NCBI GenBank assembly: GCA_017506865.1
Contig: JAFCMP010000013.1
Coordinates: forward strand, 186,001-250,000
Direction of reading: 5' to 3'
From: Tribonema minus
Lineage: Eukaryota; Sar; Xanthophyceae; Tribonematales; Tribonemataceae
DNA length: 64,000 nucleotides
Shown here: one piece after another, positions 40,920-52,639 of the stretch
Numbering within the stretch: position 1 is the stretch's first letter
Layout of the letters: the number at the start of each line of letters is the position of its first letter
The notes under the pieces: model-generated
What the model saw: the letters and a program-made list of their open reading frames with translations, nothing else
Told to the model about the DNA's origin: nothing
Databases searched by the model: none
Program-made: the position numbers and the translations under genes

Positions 40920-41824
40920 TCACTCACTCCTACTGATCTGACCGTCGCACTTGCCAAAGTACTCCACACACTTTTTACAACAGTTACTCTGAGGGCACGC
41001 ACGAGTAACCTCTATGGGGCCGCCCCCCAGGTCGACCGTGTGAGTGGGGTCGCAGCGGCCTGCAATCTTCCACGCGGCACACTCGGGGGCTTGATGGAGG
41101 CAGCCCAGTGTGCAGACGGGCACCGTCTCGTTGCACTGAGTGCCCATGGTCTTGCTGCAGTAGTTGGGGTGGCAGCCATCCAACAGGCGCCAGCACTGCT
41201 TCATTGGGAGGGTGCCAGCCACGTAGTACACCGCCTTCTCGTGGTGCTTCTGCGCAGCAGCGTCTTGCATGCCAGCATCGACCTGCGAGGTTGTGCGAGA
41301 GGGCGGAGGGCGATGGTGAACATGAGCACAGTGAGAAAAACATCAGCAAGGTTTGTGGAGGAATGCTGTCCAAGATGCATGTCCCAATGCACATCAAAAA
41401 GCACATGGCAACATCGGCCTCACCAGGCTGAACTAATCATGAGAAACGTGCAGTGATCAGAACGAAACGTGCAGTGCCTTGTCGTGCCGTCTGAAAAAGA
41501 AGGACCCCTGTACTCCGCACATCGTCCATCTGTCGATCGCTTTACATGCATCGCTGACTCAGTAGCATGTTGGGCGCCTTGTGCACCGCTGAGCCAAGCG
41601 AGCGTCATGGCGATAGCGACAACAAGCAGCATCGGCAGAAGCAGCAGCGGCATGCAAGCACTCACCTCGCCAATCGATGCAGTAACGTTATCGAGAGCTC
41701 CACTTGCTGTGCTGATAGTTGATGAGTCTTGCAGGAAGATGCGGCATTTCACGTCAACATCCGGACACCTTCCTACTGCCGCAGCAATCAGCGCCAGCAG
41801 GGCGATGTGCACCTTTAGCATCAT
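40920..41824 (-). CDS. Secreted cysteine-rich protein, 2 exons, 173 aa
   Basis: Exon 1 (41666-41824) starts MMLKVHIALLALIAAAVG, a clear signal peptide, followed by RCPDVDVKC. The donor is GAG|GTGAGT. Exon 2 (40920-41282) starts after CGCAG|GTC, phase 0, and runs to a stop. It carries 13 cysteines in ~120 residues with CWRLLDGC, CTLGC, CPQSNCCKKC and YFGKC. The final block resembles small disulfide domains such as ShK-like folds, but the spacing is not decisive. It is likely exported or cell-surface, with disulfides throughout. Exon borders are inferred from frame and consensus. Function unknown. Confidence 0.65.
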
Positions 41825-42030
41825 GTCAGTGGTGTGAGTGGATGTGCTGGCTGCTGCCGCTGCTGCCTCTGTCTGCTATGAGTGGTGAGACCTCACCTTG
41901 TCAACCAAAGGTCATGATCACGCACCACCAGATGGACTGACACAACGACATACGATGTCGGGCCACCGTTTCCGCGAGCAGTCGACGACGCAACTCGCGA
42001 TGGTGGCGATGCTCAGCACTGTCCACAAGC

Positions 42031-42468
42031 TCACCCGCTGACATCAGTGGCTGCGGCTGCACAGAACACGAGGGCTTGCAGCATCTGGCGGCAGGCGCAA
42101 ACATCACGATCCTGTCGGCAAACAACCCCGACAATCATGTGCAGCTGCAGAGCTGTGGCGGCCATGCGCGACGCCTCCGCAAGCGCACCAGCACGCTGCA
42201 GGGTCATGCAGGCGGTCGCGTCTGAGCTCATGACACAGGTCAGCAAACGGTCCCGGAGTGTGTGTGGCAGCGCGTCTCGCCCAGGCGGCCAGGCCTTGTG
42301 AGTGCTGTCCACTTGCATGTGCGTGCACCCGGTGGGCCAGTGCGCACACGCGCTGTGGTGCGCATTCGCAGCTCTGCTCAGGGCTGGTGAGGGTCGGGCC
42401 GCTGCGCACATGCTCCATCCGGGCGGGTTTCTTGCGCTCCCGTCTTGGCAGTTGGGCTGGGGTGACAC
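42031..42468 (-). CDS. Possible protein-coding frame, unrecognised, 145 codons
   Basis: Open frame, rich in Ala, Cys and His in its first half, then a helix-like second half (MTLQRAGALAEASRMAATAL, then CACRQMLQALVFC). No family recognised, no splice evidence, and the opposite strand also has an open frame. Listed only as a candidate. Confidence 0.2.
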   Translation of the reverse strand: MSPQPNCQDGSARNPPGWSMCAAARPSPALSRAANAHHSACAHWPTGCTHMQVDSTHKAWPPGRDALPHTLRDRLLTCVMSSDATACMTLQRAGALAEASRMAATALQLHMIVGVVCRQDRDVCACRQMLQALVFCAAAATDVSG

Positions 42469-42499
42469 GCGGTGAGGGTGTGGTGCGTGGTTAGGGCTA

Positions 42500-45156
42500 G
42501 GATTAACCGATTAGACACTCATGGACGCTGCAGATGCGCAGCAGCAAAAGTGTTGTTTGCGGTGTGCTGACGCCGTGCATGCGCAAGCGCACTGTGCAAT
42601 CGTAGTGCGCAAAGCGCAGTGTGACAGTGCACGTGACGCGCTGCTCTTGCAGCAGTGTCACTGCTCAGTTGATGCTAGTAAGCGAACGACAACGTCTCAA
42701 CGTTAACAATTGTCGTACAACGTTGTGCGCATCTGCTGGCTTGAGCCGCACAAGAGTTGCGCTGTACATGACCGTGTATGTGGTAATCAGCAGTGTTGAT
42801 GATGTGCTGCGCGCGGTGAGCGCGCTGCCTTCTACTTGTACAGAGCCCAATCATACTTAGCAAGAAGAATGCAGCAGTGGCATGAGTATCATTGAGATCA
42901 ACACATGAGATCATCTGGCATGCAAAGCACTGACATGTAAGAGCAAGTCAAGATCATGATGCAGGTGTCGCCTGTTGCCTTGTGGCACACATGTGGTGCT
43001 GCTTCATAGCGCAAAACCAAGTTTCCAGAGGCGTCGGACAGCATGCTTAGGCATGGCAGGGCGCAGTGTCTCAATGCACTAGAATCGCTGCTTTGTGTTT
43101 CATGACCCCGACAGGCGCCACTTCTAGTCATGTATGTCGTCGCTAAAACCAATTGTGCAGAGTGCCACTTTCAGACTGTTGACGTAAGCAACACGTTCAG
43201 GCCCAACGGTACAATGATGCAGCGCAGCATAGCTATAAGCAGATCTGCTGCACCTTCGGAATGAATTCGACTACTAGTAGTACTTCCGGTGGAACAGACT
43301 CAGAGACTATTGCACTTGGCATCCGACGACACTGGCAAGTGGTTACCAAATTGAGGACCCAAGACATACCTGATACTAATAGCCATCCATGTGCACAAGA
43401 CAATAAGCATAGGGCAATACATGGCTAAACCTCTCGGGACTTGCAACTGAGCAGCACCACCGTGTTTCAGTGACTCCTGCGACATCCACTGTGCAACACA
43501 AATTGCTGCGTGTACTGAGTGGTGATGTGACATCACCGCACACCTTTGGTATACCTATCAGTTGTGGTTGATGAGGACCACGTGCTGTTCAGGGGAGCAC
43601 GCTGCAAACCAGTGACATTTGGCGAAGCACAGCATCTGCACACCATGCGAGACTTGCAGCATCGGCATGACGGCTGATTTTTTTATTTATTTTCTCTGCA
43701 ACCACAGCACCTTTTGTTGTATATTATCATGTTCTACAGTCAAATCCTGAATGATCCTGGAAACTACAGCCCAATTACTGGACTTGTTCACAACTAATCA
43801 GACTTGATCAATGTTTAACTAAGTAGTTAAGTTAGACTTGGTTCAGATTTGTTCAATTATAGCCAATATTGAACAGGTCCAGGGAACCAAGTCTAACATT
43901 CAAGGTGAACATAAGCACATTGGACGGCTCAGGTGTGGAGGGGCAGCAGGATGAATATGACTCATCGGATGCTGAGGCGCCATTGCACATGCTACTCGCA
44001 GTATTGACAGCGGAAGCATCACATCTTTCCAAACAAATCTGTTTTGTGGCAGAAGCCTCTTGTTAGGACCTGCAGGGGCAGCAAGCTCATGTGCCACAAA
44101 CCCGGGAGGCAAGCAAGCGGCTGTCCTAAGCTCCATTCTGCAGTGCTTAGTGATGTGCACTGCAAGCGCGTTTGTGCAGAGGAAGTTCTGTACGGGCTCT
44201 GATCAAGCGCCCCAGTGCTCTCACGAGCGCCATGTTTGCCTGCAGCAGCACATCCCAATAACATGCGCACAATAATATGAGGGCACACGGGCTGGTGCAT
44301 ATAAGGAAACTGATTGAGGTTGGCGAGAAAATTGCTATGGATGAGTGCTGGAGGTCATAGAAGGCCATATGCGTCGACCTTTGTGACAAGCGTGCCTCTC
44401 CAGGCCTCAACAAAGTCAAGTAGACAGTTACGTCTCCACTTGACAAACTCGGGAAGACAGTTACAAGTGGCGGTTGTAGGTTCAAGCACCATTGATTAAT
44501 GCCCTTCTCTTGCTTATGCGCAACAACATACCTGCTCTCATCCGCAAACACACAAGACAGCTGATGAATGGGCGATTTACAGCTCAAACAGGTAGGTATG
44601 CCATACTGGGGCCAGCCTACATATCCCCTCCCCCTTCTCCCCCCGTCGGAGGGGGGGGGGGGGGGCACCTTGATTGCGCGCAGCCACAGTCGCTCGGACT
44701 TCATCTGACACACAAGCATGCTGCAGGGTCCCGGGGGGGGTAACACTCAATGCAAAGGCCTGTAGAAGCACCTCCAGTTGGGTCGAGTGCAGGGAATGTG
44801 CATGCGACCCTGACCCCAATCCTAGCCCTAACCCTAGGTCTGAGGTGAACAATGAGCGACAGTGATACACGCACGCACATCGATCACCAACAGATCTGCC
44901 AATCAGAAAGCTAGCCCGAAAGCACATCCGGGGTGCAGCAGTATTACAGGTCATTGTGAACAGAGGATGATGCAAGTCAATATCCACACTTGAAGTTGAA
45001 GCATCACACAAGGCACACTATACATGGAGGTGGAGTATAGGCATGACCTGCAGGTAGGCACTCGTGCTCATAGAAATCAACGAACTGACAAAACGCTTGC
45101 CATTTTTCAGCACAACACCTGGTACACTCAGCACGGCACCGGAGAACACGGGGGGG
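42500..45156. other. Gap with no supported gene
   Basis: It holds a diverged dispersed repeat (43320-43475), an A/T-rich stretch (43680-43870), a G-run at 44648-44664 and a short TTAGGG-like run near 44822. Frames are short or spurious. Confidence 0.4.
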
Positions 45157-48111
45157 TCACGGCATCTTGGCCAGCGGCCGATTGAACCCGCCCCTGCGGT
45201 TCATGTACTGCCGGTACTTCCTCTCCTTGTGCTTGCTGACTGCCCCCTTCGCTGCCCCCTTCTTATTATCCTCCACCGCCTTCCCCTTCGTCGAGTCGAA
45301 CCCCCCGAACCCCAGCATGCGCATCATCTGCTGCTCCTCGCTCATCGCCTGCAGGTCGCTATCGCTCTCCGCGTCGCTGTCGCCGCCGCCGCCGCCGCCG
45401 CCGCCACTGGCCTCCGCCGTAACGCGCTTCGCAACCTCGAGCCGTGCGCGCAGCTTGTCTGCGTCAGTGCTCAGCGCTGCGAGCGCCGCCGCTGGGATGC
45501 GCGACGGCGGCGGCGGCGGCAGCCCGCCGGTGCGTTGCCTGCAGGGGAAGGGGGGGGGGGGGGCAGCGCTCGGCGGTCAGAAGAGGATACTGGGGGTAGG
45601 GCTAGAGTAGGGCTACGTCAGAAGACGGACGCCGGCGGACAAAAGAGGGTTAGGGTTAGGACTAAGGTAGGCTTAGTGTTAGGGTTACGTCAGAAGAGGG
45701 GTGGTGGGTGGCCACCTGACAGCTGGTAGGGGTAGGGTCGGGGTTACGTCAGAGAAGGGGGGGGTGTTGGGTGCCCGCCTGACATTTTAGGGTTGCGTCA
45801 GGAGAGGGGTGTGGGTGGCCGCCTGGCCGCTTGCCGCAAGCGCTGCACAGCGTATGCTGGGGTGGTGATGAGGTTGGAGCGCGGGTGTAGCAGAAGGCGG
45901 CGATACGTCATGGCATGGGTGCCTGACTGAGAAAAGTGGCAACTGACGATGCCCATGTCGCCATGCACTTCAAAGGTGAGGGCGCAGCATTCGCGCACAC
46001 ATGCCATGCCCCAGTGTCCGTTCTCATCGCCTCCGCCTAGCCCTGACTCTTAGCCTAACCCTGACCCTGACTCAAAATACAGGACCGCATGAGTACCTGT
46101 GCAGGCAGACGATAAGATTGTCTCAGTTACGGCCATCATGCTTGCCGCAGTAGCGAGACAACAAGCGCGTTTGAACGCCTTGCATCCCCGCCTTGCACGC
46201 ACCCCCGCAAAGCAACCTCGTGCGGCAAGCATGATGCTTCTGGACGTCGGAGAGGGCAACAGCGAGCTCGCAGAAATGGCATCAGCCGTGCGACATCACA
46301 TGCATCACAACGGGCCACCATGACGTTAGAGTGTGCTCTGCGGAAGGAGCCTGACCCTAACCCAAACTCTAACCCGTGCCCTTACCCTAACTGATGACAT
46401 GTCACGCTGACCGCGCAGTCGAGGAAGCACCGCGTTGCCAGGAAAAAGCGCATTTGCTGAGACCAATACCGGCCGCGGTCATCGCGCTCCCGCTCATGGA
46501 CGAGCGCGTTGCCCCGTGGCGCTGCGTCATGACATGATTTTCTTTAAATATAAAGGATGAACGTATGGTGCATTTCTACAATTGAGCTGAACACACGAAA
46601 ACTCGCATGGCAGGAAGAGAAACAGTTTCTTCGTACCTGTCTCGTTCATCCCGCTCCCGCCTTTCGCGCTCTTCGCGTTCCCGGGTCCGTTCCCTGCGCT
46701 CGCGTTCCTCGCGCTCCAGGTCCCTGGGCTCGGGAACTTTCCTGGCGCTGTCGCGGTGCCGCCGCTCCCTGCTGCGGCTGCGGCTCCTGCTACGGGATCG
46801 CCTAAGTGACACGGTGCAGATGGAGCACATATTACAATAATATAAAGACAACGGTCATTGGCGGAAGGCATTTGCAGCCAACCACAACTTGTCACCTAGA
46901 GGTCTACGATCTTCTGTGCAGGTAGAGCATATATTACAATAATATAAAGACAACGGTCATCAGCGGAAGGCACTTGCGGGCGACCACGCCTTGTCACCTA
47001 CTTGGAGCTCTACGATTTCTTGATTCGGTTCCATGAAGCTGGTTGTCTGTTTAAGCATGGATGAGTGCACCATTTGGGTACGTGAGCAGGCTGCGCGTGG
47101 CCGGAACTGGTGCAAAAGTCGGGTGTCTCAAATTTGAATTGAAATTGGGGCAGAGCGTGCATCCACCTGCAACTATTTTCAGCCGCAGAGCAGCGCGATA
47201 AACAGTGCCTTTCTGGCAGAATGCCAGCTGCCTCATGGAGGCCAAGTGGTGCGCAGGGCATTGACTGATGTCTGCGTAAGACTGGGTGAACCGCGGTGCA
47301 ACTCGCACCCAAGCTACTCTGGCAGTTGAATGCAAGCCTCACTGCTGACTGCATGGGTCGCTGCCGGCATGGCATAGAAGATAGCATTACCTTGCATCAA
47401 TTGTACGTGGACCAAGGCAACCAAATTTGTTGACCATGAGTCTGTGCATCAAAAATCTAACTGCAGAATCCTTGAGTCAGCTGTGTCCCATGATTGCAGG
47501 TGCACAAGACGGTGCCAACACATCAGGTCAGCAACGAGGAAACCTGTTGCTTGCGCGTCCGTTGGATCACAACTTATCATGCCATTCAGCAGCAGCTGCA
47601 ATGCCATACCACTGTTGCTGGCACTGCCAGTGTATGGTTTCATCGAGAGCAGAGTGTCGATTGATTGCTGGACAGCGCTGAATAGCATGCTTCACTACGC
47701 AGCAGCTTGGCTACTGGGTAACCCACATGCATTGGCATCTGAGTCATCAAACTCCATATCAGTGCCGCATAGGTGATGTAAACTGCCGTTTGCAGATCAA
47801 TCAGCCATCTTCCGTTCGTTAGATAGCTGCATCCTATGAATTAAAAGTGGAGGCAGTGTTTCACATTGAGGTTAGAATTGATAACCAAAGGTGCATTCAT
47901 TGGCCTTGCTGATCTCACAGATTCCAGCTCGCTGAATGCGCTGCACGAGACCTCGACAAGCGCTGATAGACTTCCGCCAAATGCACCTTCGCTTTCTCCT
48001 TTCCCTGTCCCGATCGCCATCAACCGCCTCTTTCCTGTCCCGCTCTCTGCTGTCCTCGCGGTGGCGTTTCCCCTCTTTGCGCCCAGGGCTCCTGCTCCTG
48101 CTCCGACCCAT
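45157..48111 (-). CDS. SNRNP27: U4/U6.U5 tri-snRNP 27-kDa protein, 3 exons, 223 aa
   Basis: A splicing factor of the tri-snRNP that acts in spliceosome activation. Exons: 47987-48111, 46637-46801 and 45157-45538, joined at GT-AG sites in phase 2 both times, with a codon AGG rebuilt at each. The protein starts MGRSRSRSPGRKEG and has an RS/RE/RD-rich first half (about residues 1-97). It then has a Pro run, an Ala-rich helix, a Gly run and an acidic segment (DSDAESDSD). It ends with the diagnostic C terminus: MLGFGGFDSTKGK, then KYRQYMNRRGGFNRPL. That block is near-identical across eukaryotes, so the name is secure. In most species the last residues read DFI/DFV, here AKMP. The initiator is the first ATG of the RS frame. 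The intron before the last exon holds a G-rich tandem repeat. Confidence 0.93.
45575..45835. repeat. G-rich tandem repeat in SNRNP27 intron
   Basis: Four or five imperfect units of ~60-80 bases built on GGGTTACGTCAGA.GAGGGG and GTGGGTGGCCGCCTGAC, mixed with TTAGGG-like runs. Confidence 0.75.
46856..47040 (+). repeat. Dispersed repeat, copies 2 and 3 in tandem
   Basis: Two adjoining copies (near 46810-46915 and 46920-47040) each with ATATTACAATAATATAAAGA, CAACGGTCAT, GGCGGAAGGCA and TTGTCACCTA..GGTCTACGAT. The second runs on into GATTCGGTTCCATGAA. Same family as 14795-14882 and 61885-61982. Confidence 0.75.
47041..47980. other. Rest of SNRNP27 intron 1
   Basis: About 0.95 kb up to the donor at 47986. 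No repeats or coding evidence stand out. Confidence 0.4.
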
Positions 48112-49514
48112 TGCTCTTCTCCTGTCTCTCTGCCTGGCTTTTTACAACACACACACACACACACGCTTCAACTTCGTGCTTGAAGTTTGCGAAAGTGACA
48201 GCAGAACACAGCAGAACAGGAGCAGCAGCAGCCTGGCAGGAGGCCCGATTCATCGTCGATGCTGTGGCAATGCTGTGGCGTTTGCTCACCTCCTCCCGCC
48301 CTGCTCAGTTGCCATCGCTAGGCGCGCTTCGAGGCCCCTTCTGCGACCGATTGCACAAGTGCAAACTGCGCCAGTGCCAGTGCCGGCCTGCACCCTACCT
48401 GGTCCAGGCGGCACCGCGGCGGCCTTAATTGCTGCATCTACTTTTTTGAAGTCTAACTCATCGGGTACCTCGGGAAGGCAATTAGTAAATCTAGGTGAGC
48501 CGGTGGAGCCGCCGGGCCTGTCGGAGCAGGCCATGGACATGTACAGTCACTGCTGGTCTGGTGCCAGGAGATATATGCCATGCATTTCATGATGGGCGGT
48601 TCATGTCGGCTGTATATCAAAAGTAGGGACCCATGCTAGCCCTCTAGGTAAAACATTACCTGGCGCCACAGCAGCAGGAACGGCCGCCGCAGCAGTACCG
48701 CGGCACTCGGCGCTGTGCTCACATACATGTATGTATGTATGTATGTATGTATGTATGTATGTATGTATGAATGTCGTACAGGTACCGAGACACGTGCATG
48801 GCACTGTATGTCGTACAGGTACCGAGACACGTGCATGGCACATGTGTCGACAACACCTGGACGCACAGCACCGGTGGATCGATGTACATGTGTGGGAGGC
48901 AGATGTCAGAGCGTCAAGTAAACTCTATTGGCACGCCTGCAGTGTGGTGCATGAGCTAGTTTGGGAATGTGCACCTCTACTGTTGAGCTTGATGGCGACG
49001 TGAGTGAAGTACTACTTCAAGCGCGCGCTATGATCATATGCTGGTGCTCCGAATCCAGTTGAATATTGCCATCCTCGAGCTTCGCCTGTGACGACCATGT
49101 ATGTCTCCAGGGTTGTGTGGTGCCACTGAATTGTGCCACCTGCTTCAACTCTCTGTTTCTTCAGGATCAGGACAGTTCTGCTCCTATAGGCTGGCGGTTA
49201 CAGGAAGTTGAGCACGCATTGGTTGTTTTCTGTCACTTTCAGAGTGAGCGACAGCCTGATAACACACACACTCAGCTTTGCTTGAGTGCTGCTGTGGGTG
49301 TCAGTGTGCTGTCTGCTCTGTTGGTCACCGCTCATGTGCAGTGAATTCAAAGCACGTCACTCCACCAATGGGTTTGATGCTGGGTCCCAATATTCCAAAT
49401 TCAGGCCCCATTTTTGCTATTCAAACCTGCTGGTTCCCATCCTGATGTACCCCGGCTACGCCTCAGGCTGCTGCAGCAGTACCTACTGTAACACTGTCAC
49501 TAAAAAAATCACTT
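48112..49514. other. Gap upstream of SNRNP27
   Basis: It contains a CA-rich run (48148-48164), an ATGT tetranucleotide repeat (48727-48769) and a 37-bp direct repeat (48771-48845). A minus-strand frame at 48286-48540 (PEVPDELDFKKVDAAIKAAA) is protein-like but unassigned. Confidence 0.45.
48727..48769. repeat. (ATGT)n microsatellite and adjacent 37-bp direct repeat
   Basis: About ten uninterrupted ATGT units, followed at 48771-48807 and 48808-48844 by two copies of a unit with TGTCGTACAGGTACCGAGAC. Confidence 0.9.
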
Positions 49515-50290
49515 TTGTTTTACTTCAAAGTACTTCAATTCTTGCTTAGGGCGCAAAGCCTTTACAAAACCCACGCAGATGGTGGATGTGCAGCTGGCTA
49601 TCAGGACCTACATGTTCCTTACCAATTGTGGCCACCATGAAAATGTCTCAATGCGCATTGACAATCACGCCTGCTTGGACGACATTGCCAGATATTGCAA
49701 ATTGCATCTCCCCGCCCTCTTTCAGTAAGTCCTGATTCAGTGACATCTGCCCCCCCCACTAGCCTCTGCCATGTGTGTCATAACGCAACCAGTACGCCAT
49801 GTGAAGCGCTGCTGACAGAGCTGAGCATATGCGCGCCATGGCTATGCCTTTCAAGGCTAGACAACTGGCCGCTTCAGGCACTAACTTAAGCTAAACACCC
49901 TGTTCGCAATATTGCAAACTCCGCGGCAACAGCCTCAGGCTCCAGCAGCTTCTGCCCCTGCGCTCTGATGCTGCCACATGGCCTAATTGCCAAAAGCAAG
50001 TTAGTAGTGACTCTGATCATGCCAATATTGACCAAATAATATTGACAAATAAAGTAGATCTTCAATAAGTTGGCGGCCTTTTAGTCGCGGCAGCACCGCT
50101 CGGCATCCTCTGCTGTCGTTGACGCCCGCGACTGCGCCTGCAGCAGCTGCCTCAAAGCAGGTGGTGTTCACCATATGGCATGAGCGGCAGCTGACAAGAC
50201 ATATGTCATTGAAGCCCGGCCCGGTTCCCAGTGATTGAATTCGTCGGCAGGCAGTACGATGCCCATCCTGCGATCCTCTAGGGGTGCCAG
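49515..50290 (-). mobile_element. Diverged family 2 retrotransposon 3' end (copy C)
   Basis: On plus, a tail-like AATTCTTGCTTAGGGCGC precedes blocks matching copies A/B: TGCCATGTGTGTCATAAC, AGTACGCCATGTG.AGCGCTG, CCAGCAGCTTCTGCCCCTGC, TTAGTCGCGGCAGCACCGCTCGG and GGCAGGCAGTACGATGCCCATCCTGCGA. Many substitutions and an inserted stretch near 50020-50060. No open frame remains. Confidence 0.75.
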
Positions 50291-50725
50291 TACTGCTAGC
50301 ACTACAGTAAACATTGCAGATCATATGATCATGATGCAGCATGAGATCATGGGCTGCAACGTCCGACGATTGCGCAGTATTGAGCTAGCTGATACTTTGC
50401 TATAGCAAACAAACACAGAGACGTCTGGCACAAAGATAGCTACAAATGTCAAAGAGTTGTTGCATTACTACATGGTCATGTGCCTCAACGTTTGACAGCA
50501 AAGCCGGTCCGCAACGCGGTGCACACATAATAACATGCGATACTCCTGAGCATCGGCTTGTATAATACAATGCCCGTAGTCACTACGGTACTTCAACGTA
50601 GTACAGTATTACTGTACTACAAAGGAGATAATTATTAATATATACACAAATTACGGCACAAAAATGTCATGCCCTGTTCGCTGGAATTGAACTAGAGGTG
50701 AGGTGCTGCACACCCAAATGTCACT

Positions 50726-52624
50726 CTAAACCGCATCTGCCACAGGCAGTTCTGACGGAGAGAGCTCATCAGAGTCAGACTCTGCACGAGGGGTAGGGGG
50801 AGCGGTCGTCGCCACTGGCTCGTATATCTCAGCCTCAGGCTCAGGTTGGGATCTCTTGAACTTGCTGTAGTAGCTCTCGCTCAGGCACCTGCCCACCATG
50901 AAATATGCGACACGCCAAATCATTGAGCCTGTGAACTGGCCTCTCACTAGCGCACCTGCATGCATGATGGAAGTACACAAGTACCGGCAACGTCATGATG
51001 TTGTATATATAATTTAAATTGTCAGAATCCTATGCAGACTGTCTGCATGCATCATGGCAGATGGTGCATGCTCACAGTGTCACATAAGGGATGACAGCTG
51101 TCACCTCGCGGATGACATCATGATGGCATGCATGGGCATACATAGTAGAGACTCGTCATCGAATACATGCAGTACTGCCAGGTCTTACTACTAGTATGTT
51201 TTAATATAGTAGTAAGAGGGTACTTGTGGAATTGCAGTAAGTTGTGAAGGCCCAAGGGTGGCTGGGTGTCCTGTGCAATTATGAAGTCGGCTTCTGTGCA
51301 GCAGCTTAGTCACTAAAATCTGCACTGCGCCCTGTATTATATAGGATCATATGCATGATGGCATGCATAAGCGTAATCAAGGCTCGTCATCGAACATATG
51401 CAGTACTACCAGGTCTTACTAATGGTATAATTTCACTCAAAGTGTACCTTTTGCTGATTCTCGCTCAGAGCGCGAAAAAGCCCAGATGGTGGATGTCAAT
51501 GAAATTGATACTTCTATTAGAATCTACGCCGTAGTACGTGTCTTTGTGAGCACCTTGAAAGTGTCTCAAGGCGCTGAAAGTGTACTTGTGGACTTGTACT
51601 TTTTATTAATTCTCGCTCAGGGCGCGAAAAAGCCCAGATGATTGGCATATGCTATCTAGCTGTAAGGAATCTACATGTCGTATGTCAGTCTGAAAGTGTC
51701 GCAACGACAACCACTCAAACGCCGCCGCCGCCAAATGGCATCTCGGGGTCCTCCCCTACGTCCTCCTCCATGTTTCCCCCCCCCTGGATTCTGCCATGTG
51801 TGTCATGACACGGCCAGAGTACGCCATGTGGAGCGCTGCCGACAGTGCCGAGCGTAAGCGCGCCAGGGCGATGGACTTGTACTTTCGTTAATTTCGCTTT
51901 GCAAGTGGACTTGTACTTATCTATCACAAATAAGAGCCCCATGGTGGACAGGTGTCCTATGGAATCGTGAAGTTTGCTTCTACGCAGCAGCCTGCACTGC
52001 GCCCTACTAGTGTACAACCTGTGACATGCGTCATTATGCGTGTGCACGCGTGTGCACACGTACGTGCACTACATGCATGTGCATGCCAGTCTTCGATTGG
52101 TCACTTCATGAAATTTATATGCTCATGGCATGTCTGCATGCCTATCAGGACGCCGGTCAGCCCCGCCGCTCCTCACCTGCAGCTCCCCAGGTGACCGCCT
52201 CTGCAAGGCTCTTCCACAGCAGGACATGGCTTGCAGCCCCCAGGTAAGAATCTTTGTAGAGGCCCCAGATGTTGCCACACAACCACAGGATGAGGAAGAG
52301 GCCCCAGAACACATCTGCTGATGTCGCCCCGCTGCCTCCGCTGGCTTTGGCCATCCCTTTGCACAGGACACCAAGCATGACGCCGTCGAAGAGCACCAAC
52401 ATTGTCCTCCGACATAGCGCTGGCGATGCAGGTCCGTGTTGGGTGCTGTCAGCTCCTGTGTCTGCTAGCAGCGCTGTGTCTGCTTCTGTGTCGGTGGCAC
52501 TGGCACCAGCGTCTTGCTCTCCTACCGCTGTGGCGCCGTACGTGCTAGCAGACCCTGGTTCCTCCCAGCGTCCTGCTGTGTATAATAGTCTCGCCTCGTC
52601 GTCGACGTTTACCGGTGTTGACAT
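50726..52624 (-). CDS. Small multi-span membrane protein, 2 exons, 225 aa (paralog A)
   Basis: Exons 52177-52624 and 50955-50726 (complement). Donor GCAG|GTGAGG and acceptor TGCAG|GTGCGC are phase 1, rebuilding a Gly codon. The first ~65 residues are hydrophilic and rich in Ala, Thr and Asp. Hydrophobic segments follow (TMLVLFDGVMLGVLC; VFWGLFLILWLCGNIWGLY; LGAASHVLLW), with another in exon 2 (MIWRVAYFMVGRCL). Next comes a basic YYSKFKR motif and an acidic Ser/Pro/Glu tail. About 60% of positions look shared with paralog B at 61349-62613. I recognise no family. LWLCGNIWGLYKDS followed by YYSKFKR would be the search key. The intron is 1.2 kb and holds several truncated retrotransposon tails. 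Confidence 0.75.
51222..52012 (-). mobile_element. Cluster of serial retrotransposon 3' ends in the paralog A intron
   Basis: Tails on plus start near 51222, 51440, 51594, 51876 and 51903 (forms GTACTTTTTATTAATTCTCG and GTACCTTTTGCTGATTCTCG, often then GCTCAGGGCGCGAAAAAGCC). The piece 51594-51875 ends in the family 2 C-terminal coding region (PEMPFGGGGV stop at ~51715). The pieces at 51245-51345 and 51924-52012 share GAAGT(T/C)GGCTTCT..GCAGCAGC and CTGCACTGCGCCCT with the family 1 3' UTR (31830-31910). Each copy is cut at its 5' side by the next tail. Confidence 0.75.
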
Positions 52625-52639
52625 GAAACCTTGAACCTC

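Noticed and set aside
44147..44746. 199-codon minus-strand frame
   Set aside because: No recognisable domain, runs through a C/G homopolymer, no splice or context support.
46557..46840. Plus-strand frames rich in Arg and Ser over the SNRNP27 exon
   Set aside because: Complement of the RS/RE-coding exon on the minus strand.
48286..48540. Frame with LPEVPDELDFKKVDAAIKAA as an N-terminal SNRNP27 exon
   Set aside because: SNRNP27 has a good ATG and RS start at 48111. This frame may be an exon of something else but has no partner.
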